A stretch of DNA of 64,000 bases from contig NZ_JAMBOB010000006.1 of NCBI RefSeq assembly GCF_023715415.1, positions 186,001-250,000 of the forward strand, in the 5' to 3' direction. Positions 1 through 8,410 of this stretch are shown one piece after another. Numbering within the stretch: position 1 is the first letter of the stretch; each line of letters opens with the position of its first letter. Origin of the DNA: Neobacillus niacini (GTDB lineage: Bacteria; Bacillota; Bacilli; Bacillales; Cytobacillaceae). Position numbers and translations under genes: made by a program. Below the pieces are notes generated by a model. It did no database searches. It was not told where the DNA came from and was given only the letters and a program-made list of their open reading frames with translations.

Positions 1-134
1 TTAATGGCTGATAGCACATCCTCCTGATTGGCCATGCCAACATGAGCAAGAATCTCTAAGTTAAATGGGTTCTTCAACTCCATATAGGAAGAAGCACTAC
101 GATATTCGCCGCCTATCCACAAATCCTTTTTCAT
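1..134 (-). CDS. Aldehyde dehydrogenase family protein, N-terminal fragment
   Basis: Only the first 44 codons lie in the window; the gene continues past the left edge. The start is ATG at 134, preceded by GGAGGG nine bases upstream. The peptide begins MKKDLWIGGEYR and continues with NPFNLEILAHVGMA, the usual N-terminal pattern of NAD(P)-dependent aldehyde dehydrogenases (gene-product opening, then the N-P-x-x-x-E segment). It is the next gene after the M20 deacylase in the same direction and is probably the distal part of the lysine catabolism operon. B. subtilis has yodP and kamA at this position, so the content differs. The catalytic Cys and Glu are outside the window, so the substrate cannot be judged. 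Confidence 0.7.
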   Translation of the reverse strand, partial: MKKDLWIGGEYRSASSYMELKNPFNLEILAHVGMANQEDVLSAI

Positions 135-209
135 CACAGTCCCTCCAAATACTAAAATGTCCTAATGCTAGTGTAACAAACTTTGCTGCTTCTTTTTAAG
201 GAGGGATAT

Positions 210-1487
210 CTAATCACTGACTTCACACCATTTTAATAGAGTTAGAGCAATAATTTTACTTGCTGCAAACAGATCTTCCAACTGGATGTGTTCATTTGCA
301 TCATGTGCCGTAGCGGTTATCCCCGGTCCGAAGACAACTACAGGTGTATTTCCCACATTTGATAGAATTCCGCCATCCGTCCCCCAAGGACTTGCCTCAA
401 CAACCGGTTGTTCCCCCTTGATTTCCACAAAACTTTCAGACAGTGTCTTCATTAATGGATGATCGACTTCAAGGTTGCCTGGAAGCCATCTCCCTCCAAA
501 CCATTCAATTTCAAGTGGGTTCTTTTGGAACCACTCGTCTTTTTCATTGAGTTCATTTAACACCGCAGCCATTTCCCCTTGAGCTGCAGAAATACTTTCT
601 TCAGGAGCTACGCCCATTCTCCCTTCAATTATAGCTAGATCAGGAACAGATGATGGCCATTCACCACTAGTTATTTTTCCAATATTAATCGGGATTGGTA
701 TCGGAATACTATTAAAAAGCGGATCAGTGATTTTAATATTTCGATTTTTTTCTAACTGCTGCAGCTTTTGGATGACCAATACTGCCTTTTCAATGGCACT
801 GACTCCTTCATATCTTGTTCCGCCATGAGCTGCCCTGCCCTTAACAGTAACCCTAAACCACATGGAGCCCTGCTGCTTTGGAAAAATTTTCATACCTGTT
901 GGTTCTGGGATAATGGCACCGTCAGCACGATAGCCTCGTAGAACCGCAGCCAGTGTACCGGCACCGCCGCTTTCTTCCTCTATTACACTTTGAAAAATAA
1001 TATCCCCTTTAAGCTTAATTCCGGTGGAAATGATTGCCTCAATCGCCATAATTAAAGCAGCCGTTCCGCCCTTCATATCCGTACTTCCACGTCCATAAAG
1101 CTTTCCACATTCAATAAGGCCGCTAAACGGATCATGCTCCCAGTTCTGCTCATCCCCAACTGGAACCACATCGATATGTCCATTTAGAATGATAGACTTA
1201 CCGCCGCCAGTCCCTTTTAACACGGCAACTACATTGGGATTTCCTTCAAAGCTTTGCCGATCACAGCAGAATGCCTCATGTTGTATGAGTTCATCTCTGT
1301 CAATTTCCCAGATATCGAGATTCAATCCTAACTGTCGGCATTTTTCAATAATGACAGCCTGAGCACTACTTTCGTTTCCTCTAGTACTATTTTCTTGAAC
1401 AAGTATTTGTAAGAATCTCGTTCCCCTGGCACGATTGTCCTTCAGCCATTGTTTGATGGATTCTTCATGATTAGTCAACACTTTCAC
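210..1487 (-). CDS. yodQ: M20 family metallodeacylase, YodQ-like
   Basis: Predicted cytoplasmic zinc-dependent deacylase of the ArgE/DapE/M20 family, about 425 aa, normal length. Visible motifs are ILNGHIDVVPVG (metal-binding His and Asp), GRGSTDMKGGTAAL (bridging Asp) and EEESGGAG (catalytic and metal Glu pair), followed by the small dimerisation domain and a late metal His in ATAHDANEH. It follows the CoA-transferase genes with a 25-bp gap, as in the B. subtilis yodTSRQ operon, where YodQ is thought to act on an acylated beta-lysine-type intermediate. The longest frame opens with GTG at 1487. AAGGAG lies directly beside it, so initiation at GTG 1481 or TTG 1478 is more likely. The exact substrate is inferred from context only. 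Confidence 0.85.
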   Translation of the reverse strand: MKVLTNHEESIKQWLKDNRARGTRFLQILVQENSTRGNESSAQAVIIEKCRQLGLNLDIWEIDRDELIQHEAFCCDRQSFEGNPNVVAVLKGTGGGKSIILNGHIDVVPVGDEQNWEHDPFSGLIECGKLYGRGSTDMKGGTAALIMAIEAIISTGIKLKGDIIFQSVIEEESGGAGTLAAVLRGYRADGAIIPEPTGMKIFPKQQGSMWFRVTVKGRAAHGGTRYEGVSAIEKAVLVIQKLQQLEKNRNIKITDPLFNSIPIPIPINIGKITSGEWPSSVPDLAIIEGRMGVAPEESISAAQGEMAAVLNELNEKDEWFQKNPLEIEWFGGRWLPGNLEVDHPLMKTLSESFVEIKGEQPVVEASPWGTDGGILSNVGNTPVVVFGPGITATAHDANEHIQLEDLFAASKIIALTLLKWCEVSD

Positions 1488-1512
1488 TCCTTCTTTTTAA
1501 GAATGGGTGAGA

Positions 1513-2178
1513 TTAATAGGATATCTTTCGGACTACATCACACGTCGTGAACGCACACTCTGTCTTATTTATAACCTCTTGTAAGTCATAAGGGGGAAAC
1601 AGTTCTGTTAGTATTAATCCCTCCGGAGTCACCTTGAAAACAGCTAATTCCGTAATAATCATATCCACGCAAGCTGTAGAGGTTAGTGGTAAGGTACAGG
1701 ATGTAAGAATTTTTGGTTTTCCTGCTTTGTCACAATGATTCATTAAAACAATCACTTTTCTCGCCTTCTGAGCTAATTCCATCGCACCGCCCATTCCAGG
1801 AACCTTTTTTCCCGGAACAATCCAGTTAGCCAAATCACCTTGCTGGCTAACCTGGAGGGATCCCAAAATCGTGATATCCACACGGCCTCTGCGAATCATT
1901 CCAAAGGATATCGCACTATCACAATAAGAACCACCTTGGTTCAAAGTAACCGGGAAACCACCGGCATTACATAAATTCTCATCTTCCATTCCTTTTTCTG
2001 GGCTTGGTCCCATACCCGTAATCCCATTTTCAGCATGGAACATCACCATCATGTCCTTTGGTAAATGATTAGGAACTAAGGACGGGATACCGATGCCCAG
2101 GTTAACAACCATACCATTCGTGATTTCTTCTGCTGCTCTTCTTGCTATTGTGTTGCGAAAGTCTACTCCCAAGCCCAT
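1513..2178 (-). CDS. yodR: 3-oxoacid/butyrate-acetoacetate CoA-transferase subunit B, YodR-like
   Basis: Beta subunit of a two-subunit family I CoA-transferase that moves CoA between short-chain (keto)acids. The motif HAENGITGMGP near residue 50 carries the catalytic Glu of the family (ENG). The GGFPVTLNQGGSYCD segment and length of about 221 aa are typical. The start chosen is ATG at 2178 (MGLGVDFRN), which overlaps the end of the alpha-subunit gene by 16 bp and suggests translational coupling. An upstream TTG at 2184 is possible. Partner of the adjacent subunit A; together with the aminotransferase it fits the YodSR step of lysine (beta-lysine) breakdown in the sporulating mother cell. Substrate identity is inferred from synteny. 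Confidence 0.88.
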   Translation of the reverse strand: MGLGVDFRNTIARRAAEEITNGMVVNLGIGIPSLVPNHLPKDMMVMFHAENGITGMGPSPEKGMEDENLCNAGGFPVTLNQGGSYCDSAISFGMIRRGRVDITILGSLQVSQQGDLANWIVPGKKVPGMGGAMELAQKARKVIVLMNHCDKAGKPKILTSCTLPLTSTACVDMIITELAVFKVTPEGLILTELFPPYDLQEVINKTECAFTTCDVVRKISY

Positions 2179-2855
2179 TTCCAATTCACTCCCTTCGAAG
2201 GGATAATGTGATCGACGAACACTCCAGGGGTAATAATTTCATCCGGATTGAGGCTTCCAAGCGGAACAATCTCCTCTACCTCTGCAATCGTAATGTCTCC
2301 GGCCATTGCAACAAGCGGGTTTGTATTACGGGCACTTTTGTCATAAATTAAATTTCCATAGGGGTCTGCTTTTTTGGCATATACAATTGATACTTCTGCG
2401 GTTAATGCTGTTTCAATTAAGTAGTCCTTTCCATTGAGGAAAAAATGGGGCTTGTTTTTCGATACGAGTTCATTATCCATTCCAATATCACTTAGAATTG
2501 CAGGAAGACCGACCCCTCCTGCACGAATCCTTTCTGCTAAAATTCCTTGTGGTGAAAACTCCACCTCTAGCTTTCCTTCATGCATGAGTTTTCCAGCAAT
2601 GGGATTGGAACCAATATGGGAGGCAATTACCTTTATTGCCCTTTCCTGACTTACTAATTTTCCAATGCCAATGTGTGGAAACCCTGTATCATTTCCAATT
2701 AGAGTTAACTTTTCCACCCCTTTTTCAAGGATAGCATCAATCAGGGTTGGTGGGGTTCCAACACCGCCAAAACCACCAAACATTAACGTCATTCCGTTAA
2801 AAAAGAGCTTCAATACATCCTCTAAGGCTGTAATTTTCCCAAATGGATTTTCCAT
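2163..2855 (-). CDS. yodS: 3-oxoacid/butyrate-acetoacetate CoA-transferase subunit A, YodS-like
   Basis: Alpha subunit of the family I CoA-transferase, 230 aa. It shows the glycine-rich CoA-binding signature FGGFGGVGTPP near residue 30, the LTLIGNDTG strand and EFSPQGILAERIRAGG, all normal for SCOT/AtoD-type A subunits. It starts with ATG at 2855, immediately after the stop of the aminotransferase gene, and runs into subunit B with overlap, so the four genes form one transcription unit. Known for the family: both subunits are needed and a glutamyl-CoA intermediate forms on subunit B. Inferred: operation in the yodT-S-R-Q beta-lysine route. Confidence 0.88.
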   Translation of the reverse strand: MENPFGKITALEDVLKLFFNGMTLMFGGFGGVGTPPTLIDAILEKGVEKLTLIGNDTGFPHIGIGKLVSQERAIKVIASHIGSNPIAGKLMHEGKLEVEFSPQGILAERIRAGGVGLPAILSDIGMDNELVSKNKPHFFLNGKDYLIETALTAEVSIVYAKKADPYGNLIYDKSARNTNPLVAMAGDITIAEVEEIVPLGSLNPDEIITPGVFVDHIIPSKGVNWKWAWE

Positions 2856-4208
2856 TTAAACACCACCCAATTTCAATTGCGCTCTAAATTCATCAAAGGT
2901 TGCTTGCAGGAGTGAAACCAATACATCAATTTCACTTTTGGTAATGGTTAATGGCGGCGAAATGATAATAGAGTCACCATTGATACCATCAATACCTGAA
3001 CCTGCCGGATACACAAGCAGTCCTTTTTCCTTAGCAAGGGAAATCATCCTTTGGGTTACGAGTGCCTCCCGTTGAAAAGGTGATTTCGTGGTGACGTCCT
3101 CGACAAATTCGATTCCGAGCATTAAACCTTTACCACGAATATCCCCGATAAAGGAATACTGATTTTTTAATTGTAAAAGCATATTTTTCAAGTAATCTCC
3201 CTTAGACTCTACTTCACTGACAATCTGATTTTTTTCCAAATATTCTAGTACCGCTAGAGATACTGCACAGGATTGCGGGTTGGCACTTAAGGTATGTCCG
3301 CTCATCACAACTTTTGTCCCCGCTAAAATGGGCTCAATTACCTTTTCACTTGCAACTGCAGCCGCTATCGGGGCGTAGCCTGCCCCCATTCCTTTTCCTA
3401 AAGCCACAATATCAGGAATAACTCCATATTGCTCCATCGCAAGCATCGACCCTGTTCGACCAAAACCAGTCATCACTTCGTCTGCAATAAAAAGGATATC
3501 ATGGTCTTCGCAGATTTTTTTGATTGTTTTAAAATAATCCTTAGGTGGTGCAATGGCTCCGCCCGCAGCACCTATGACAGGTTCTGCTATAAAAGCTGCA
3601 ATATGATTGGCACCAATCCGTTTTATCGCCAGTTCTAATTCCTGAGCGCAAAGATAGCCGCAGGAAGGGGCTTCAAGGTTATAGGGACAACGATAACAAT
3701 AAGGGGGATTTATGACAGGGAAATCCTCGAGAAGTGGAACAAATCGTGCTCTCCTGCCAGTATGGCCGGACAAGGATAACGCACCTAACGTGATTCCATG
3801 GTAGCTGACCCATCTTGAAAGCACCTTCGTTTTCGTTTGGATGCCTTTCTCCTGCCAATATTGGATGGCCATTTTCATTGCAGTTTCTACGGCTTCAGAA
3901 CCGCTATTAACAAAGAAGCACCAATTTAAATCAGCTGGTGTTAATGCTGCGATTTTCTCCGCCAGTTTCTCAGCACTTTCACTTGTAAATTGCGATCGAT
4001 ACACAAACGAAACCTTTTTTGCCTGTTCCTGCATTGCTTCGATAATTTCAGAAACCCCATGTCCAATGTTGGCAGTAACAGCGCCTGATGCCCCATCAAG
4101 GTATTTTTTTCCTTCTTTATCATACAAATAAATCCCTTTACCATAATCAATCATCGGCAAGGATTCATCGAGTAATGGTTTAATTAAATACGTACGTTCC
4201 ACCACCAC
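2856..4208 (-). CDS. yodT: Class III PLP-dependent aminotransferase, YodT-like
   Basis: Fold-type I, class III (omega) aminotransferase, 450 aa. Features include the N-terminal YDKEGKKYLDGASGAVTANIGHG segment read in two halves, the PLP-contact block FIADEVMTGFGRTG, the PLP lysine in ALGKGMGAGYAP and the SGHTLSANPQS motif. First gene of the yodT-S-R-Q operon. It starts with GTG at 4208 after AAGGGGAAG; several GTG codons follow in a row, so the exact start is uncertain by one or two codons. A SigE-type promoter lies 20-50 bp upstream, in line with the mother-cell control known for the B. subtilis operon. The amino donor is probably a beta-lysine derivative (inference). Confidence 0.87.
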   Translation of the reverse strand: MVVERTYLIKPLLDESLPMIDYGKGIYLYDKEGKKYLDGASGAVTANIGHGVSEIIEAMQEQAKKVSFVYRSQFTSESAEKLAEKIAALTPADLNWCFFVNSGSEAVETAMKMAIQYWQEKGIQTKTKVLSRWVSYHGITLGALSLSGHTGRRARFVPLLEDFPVINPPYCYRCPYNLEAPSCGYLCAQELELAIKRIGANHIAAFIAEPVIGAAGGAIAPPKDYFKTIKKICEDHDILFIADEVMTGFGRTGSMLAMEQYGVIPDIVALGKGMGAGYAPIAAAVASEKVIEPILAGTKVVMSGHTLSANPQSCAVSLAVLEYLEKNQIVSEVESKGDYLKNMLLQLKNQYSFIGDIRGKGLMLGIEFVEDVTTKSPFQREALVTQRMISLAKEKGLLVYPAGSGIDGINGDSIIISPPLTITKSEIDVLVSLLQATFDEFRAQLKLGGV

Positions 4209-4228
4209 ACCACTTCCCCTTTTAGTTC

Positions 4229-4256
4229 ATTGTATGAGCGAGGTTTTTAATACTTT
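4229..4256 (-). promoter_or_regulatory. Predicted SigE promoter of the yodT operon
   Basis: On the minus strand the sequence reads AAAGTATT, 12 bp, CATACAAT. CATACAAT is an exact match to the SigE -10 consensus. The -35 is weaker and the spacer is 1-2 bp shorter than usual. It sits about 21 bp upstream of the yodT start. The orthologous B. subtilis operon is SigE-dependent, which supports the call. Confidence 0.6.
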
Positions 4257-4273
4257 CATCTTATATTTGTATA

Positions 4274-4306
4274 TAGAAAAAAACAGATACGCCTTCGCAT
4301 CTGTTT
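4274..4306 (-). terminator. Terminator of the TPR/C39 gene
   Basis: Minus-strand hairpin ACAGATGCG/GCGTATCTGT (arms 4283-4304) followed by seven T. It overlaps the stop codon of the upstream TPR gene and separates it from the yodT operon. Confidence 0.8.
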
Positions 4307-7300
4307 TAGTTAGTGAGAACTATTGACTTTTCTAAATGCTGCTTTGTCAGTTGAAGCTCTTCTCTGATATCAACGTCGTATGGGTGGTATACCATTCCTT
4401 TTTCAAGGATATCCTTCGCCCCTATATGTCTGCCCTGTTCATTGAACAGTTGTCCTAACCGGAAATAGACATCATGTTCATAAGGGTTTTCCTCGATAAT
4501 CCTCATCATCATGTCTTCGGCTACCCGTGTTTCTCCCATTTCACAATGACACAATGCAACCAAATAACGGAGATGGGAATCCCCTGGGTCACTGTTTAAT
4601 TGACGTTCAAACAGCGGCAGAGCTGAAAGATAATCTTCTTCACTCAAATAATTCATTCCTAATTGATAGGCAAGAGGTTCTTCCCAGTGTTTCTTCAGAG
4701 CTTTTTGTAAAATTTTTACGGCATCCTCCGCTAGGTTAAAATCCTCATAAAGTTTAGCAAAATGACTTACTGCTGATAAATTATTTTTATCTAGTTTTAT
4801 CGCCATCTCATATAGCTCGATGATGGAACCAAAAAGGTAAATTTGCTTGGTATGGTTTTTTAGTTTCGTAACAAACCGTCCAAACGCATTCCCATCTTCT
4901 TTACCACTCCAATTCCTATCTACAATGAACTGTTTTCCTGCCTCAGCAGCTAATAAAAATCTCTTGCTTTTAACCTCTTCTTTCCCCTCAAGTTTTGTCA
5001 GGAAATTCGGGAGCCTAGACCATTTATTTGCAGCAGCACTATAAATAATGAGTGTTCGATAGTACTCCACATTCTCAGGGTCATTATTTAAGAGCAATGT
5101 TAGGATAAACCGAGCATTCTTCCACTTTTTTGCTTTGATAAAAATCTTAGCCTGATGATGAAGCAGTTCCGAAAAGTCTGGATTTACTTGAAGAGCAGCA
5201 TTTACCTTCTCTTGTTCAAGCTGCGTTTCACCGAGAGCACCATGTACGTAAGCTTCGGCATCAAGCCTCCATATTTCATTTATCCCTTTCGGTAATGATT
5301 GAATCGTAGACAGTAAGTTTCCTAATTTCTCTTCATTTAAAATCGAAACTAAATATTCAATATTTACACTTACTGGAGCAAATTCCAGCAGACTGAGTAG
5401 ATATTCAGCTTCCTTCTCGTGATTTTCATTGAATGCTGCTATTTCAGCTAGCCGCAAATAGGCAGGCTCAAGGGCAGGGTCAATACTTATGCTTGTTTTA
5501 TAAGCATTCGCCGCAAGCTCATACATTCCAAGCTTAAAGTATACTTCCCCCAATCGATAATAAGGAAAAGAATCTTCTCTTACCTGTATCGCAGTGTTAT
5601 AACAATCCAAAGCAGGAGAGTATTGCTTTTTTTCCTCGAACAACGCTCCCTCATAGCATTTGAACTCGATCACACTTGAATTACTAGTAAACTTTTGTTT
5701 TAGAAAATCAATCGCTCGGTTTATGAAAGGTGTCTCACCAGCTATTTTTATATAAAGCTCTAAAGCTTCATTGTAATTGGAGTGAATATGGTTGATTCCA
5801 CACTCTATTTGCGCTAAGGATTCTTCTATTAACGGAATATTATCTTCTTCCATCCCCCATTCAGCCATCATACTTCCACTATTAATCAAGTATTCACTAT
5901 CCTTATCAAATCTGGCTGCATGGTTTTTTAGAAATTCAATTGCCTTTTCCTTCTTTTCCTGACTGCCAAGAATTTCAGCTACACCAATATAAGCAAAACC
6001 TTCATCTGGAAATAACTCGATACATTCCTGATAACAGTCCCTACTCTTTTCAATTTCCTCATGTTCACGATAGAAATCCCCGAGACGGACCAAGAGCTGG
6101 GCAGAAACAGTAGTATTTATGCCTGATTGTAATATTTCTTCTGCTTTTCGTGGCTCCTTCAACTCATACTCATATAGGTCGGCAGCTGCAAGTATGGCAA
6201 AAGGAACATTGTCTTCCAAATTAATCGCCATTAAATAACCACGCAACGCCTTCCTAATCTTCCCTAGCTTCTGGTCAAGACGTGCTCGCTCATACCATAC
6301 ATGACCATCCGTCGGTATTTCACGTATCAGCAGATTATAAATCTCCCGGGCCATGACGTACTCCTGTTTTTCAATTAATACTGCTGCATGATTGATAGTG
6401 ACAAATCTTTCCTTCGGTGCAAGCTCCATACTAATAGAGGAAAAATACTCAGCCTTCTTTATATCACCTGAATATAGATAGGCGAGAGCAAGATAGCTCC
6501 ATGTGTAGTATTGGTCCGGATCAAGCTGCAAGGAGTTCCGAAAGTAGCCAATTGCATCCTTCATCTCATCAAAGTAAAGGGCAATTCTTCCTTTGAGAAA
6601 ATGATAGAGCGGAGAGAAGGTTTTTCGTGCTGTATGGGTAAGCCGCTCTCTCGAATTCTCCATCATATGGAGACGCATATAGGCTTGAGTCACATGCAGA
6701 TTCATAAAGTCATTATTTGGATAAGACAAAAGCAGTTTTTCAGCACATTGAAGAATGAAATCACTATATTCCTCAAAAGAAAAATGCTTTACCACATAGA
6801 TTGGTGAGTAAGGGACATCAATGGTAGCCTTTAAGAATTCTAAAAAAGTCTCTTTGTACTTTTCTTCATCCTCCTCCAGCTTTTCCCCTAAATCATGCAA
6901 TCTGCGGAAATAATCATCCTCTTCTTTTGATAAAAAGGAAAGTTCATCTGCTCTTTCCTTTGGAACGCATACGATGGACATATAACTCGTTGATATATTT
7001 GCTTTTTCCAAATCATCTGCAGCTAAATACATCGTTTCCAAGAGGTTAGGTTCTTGTATATGATAAAAATCAAACATACCGTCATAACCTGTCATCACTT
7101 GAACATGGGAAGAATGCTCAAAATCAACACTTAACAATATCGGTATATTCTTTTTCAATAATTCTTGATAAAGCTCTTTTTTACCTATAAAATATCGACA
7201 TTCGTATCCGTTTTCTTCAAGATATTGAACAGTCGTCGACAGCTTCGAACCAGAAAAATCAAAAATATGAGTGGCAATTTCATCCTGGGTGATGTCTTTT

Positions 7301-8268
7301 CCAAAATAGGTCAGAATCATCTCCAAGCTTGCTGGAACACAAAAATTGCTTTTTTGAATTATGGGATTAATAGTAAGTTTAATTAATTCACCCTGTTTAT
7401 CTTTTACGGTAAAAAGGGATTTCTCCCCCTTGTCTTCGTTCCGTAAGAGATCAAATTCCCCTAATTGGTAATAAGCCGTTTTTGTTAATTGGCGAAAATA
7501 TTTCTGATAAGCATGCTCAGGTATTCTTTCATTCAGTTCCTGTATCAAAACAAGCATTTCGGTCATTTTGCCGAGATCACGGTAGCGCCTTACTTTTTCT
7601 AATAGGAAGGCAGGGGTTTCCGGATAGAATTTCTCCCCTTGTTCGATTAGCGTTAAAGCCTCCTCTATTTGTCCATTTGATGCTTTTAAATCGGACAGCA
7701 GCAAATAACAAATTCGTCCTTTTTCAGAGTCATTAAGGCCTTGTTCAAAGTACTTCTCCGCTTTCTCCCTATTCCCAGTTTGCATAAATACGTAACCAAT
7801 CTTGTCATATACCGGGCGGGAAGATTCCTTCACTTTTTCCAGCAGCTCTTTTGCTTGTTTAAATAGCTTCATTTCTAATAGACAACGAATCTTGCAAAAA
7901 TAAAGCCGTTCGATTTCTTCACAGTCCTGAATTTCCTCTTGGTTTTCGGCAATTGTGACGGAAATAAGCTCATCTGCTTCTAACAGCTTTCCATTATCAA
8001 GAAGCTCCTCACAATACCAAGAAATCGTTAAAATGCAATGGAAACGGCGGTAAGCATAACGAGCAATAAATGAACTATATTGATACATCAAAAAATGGTC
8101 TGTCAACCGAATTAATACCTGAAATTCCTCGGCAGACTCTATTCTGTTAAGCTCTTTTTTAAATTCAGAGTAGCGCAGCGATTTTAACCGAACTATCTCT
8201 TGATTTATGATTTCTAAAGCTTGATTATATTCTTTCTGGTCGTATAAGGATTTCAGCTTTGTGATCAT
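4306..8268 (-). CDS. Giant TPR protein with an internal C39-like peptidase domain
   Basis: 1320 aa, the largest gene here, predicted cytoplasmic (no signal peptide or TM segment). Residues 1-280 are helical TPR-like repeats (for example AEKYFEQGLNDSEKGRICYL). Residues about 300-440 form a C39-like papain-fold domain: Cys310 in SNFCVPASLEMILTYFG, a Gln-containing helix start ITQDEIA, and His388 in SSHVQVMTGYDG, with IQEPN supplying the third polar position. From 520 to the end there are about 20 further TPR units (such as YYTWSYLALAYLYSGD and YYRLGEVYFKLGMYELA). Known: C39 domains cleave double-glycine leaders or occur as inactive adaptors. Substrate, and whether it is active, are unknown. It is divergent from the KtrD gene, monocistronic, and followed by its own terminator. 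Confidence 0.85.
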   Translation of the reverse strand: MITKLKSLYDQKEYNQALEIINQEIVRLKSLRYSEFKKELNRIESAEEFQVLIRLTDHFLMYQYSSFIARYAYRRFHCILTISWYCEELLDNGKLLEADELISVTIAENQEEIQDCEEIERLYFCKIRCLLEMKLFKQAKELLEKVKESSRPVYDKIGYVFMQTGNREKAEKYFEQGLNDSEKGRICYLLLSDLKASNGQIEEALTLIEQGEKFYPETPAFLLEKVRRYRDLGKMTEMLVLIQELNERIPEHAYQKYFRQLTKTAYYQLGEFDLLRNEDKGEKSLFTVKDKQGELIKLTINPIIQKSNFCVPASLEMILTYFGKDITQDEIATHIFDFSGSKLSTTVQYLEENGYECRYFIGKKELYQELLKKNIPILLSVDFEHSSHVQVMTGYDGMFDFYHIQEPNLLETMYLAADDLEKANISTSYMSIVCVPKERADELSFLSKEEDDYFRRLHDLGEKLEEDEEKYKETFLEFLKATIDVPYSPIYVVKHFSFEEYSDFILQCAEKLLLSYPNNDFMNLHVTQAYMRLHMMENSRERLTHTARKTFSPLYHFLKGRIALYFDEMKDAIGYFRNSLQLDPDQYYTWSYLALAYLYSGDIKKAEYFSSISMELAPKERFVTINHAAVLIEKQEYVMAREIYNLLIREIPTDGHVWYERARLDQKLGKIRKALRGYLMAINLEDNVPFAILAAADLYEYELKEPRKAEEILQSGINTTVSAQLLVRLGDFYREHEEIEKSRDCYQECIELFPDEGFAYIGVAEILGSQEKKEKAIEFLKNHAARFDKDSEYLINSGSMMAEWGMEEDNIPLIEESLAQIECGINHIHSNYNEALELYIKIAGETPFINRAIDFLKQKFTSNSSVIEFKCYEGALFEEKKQYSPALDCYNTAIQVREDSFPYYRLGEVYFKLGMYELAANAYKTSISIDPALEPAYLRLAEIAAFNENHEKEAEYLLSLLEFAPVSVNIEYLVSILNEEKLGNLLSTIQSLPKGINEIWRLDAEAYVHGALGETQLEQEKVNAALQVNPDFSELLHHQAKIFIKAKKWKNARFILTLLLNNDPENVEYYRTLIIYSAAANKWSRLPNFLTKLEGKEEVKSKRFLLAAEAGKQFIVDRNWSGKEDGNAFGRFVTKLKNHTKQIYLFGSIIELYEMAIKLDKNNLSAVSHFAKLYEDFNLAEDAVKILQKALKKHWEEPLAYQLGMNYLSEEDYLSALPLFERQLNSDPGDSHLRYLVALCHCEMGETRVAEDMMMRIIEENPYEHDVYFRLGQLFNEQGRHIGAKDILEKGMVYHPYDVDIREELQLTKQHLEKSIVLTN

Positions 8269-8410
8269 ATCTATAGTCCCCCAGGCATCCTTTATCCTAC
8301 TAACACTAGCATATATAAAAGTGTCAGAAAATTCTAGTAGGAAAACTATCTTTTACTTTTGATGGCGGTTAATATAGAATTACACTTAGATTTACATAAG
8401 GATGGATTAA

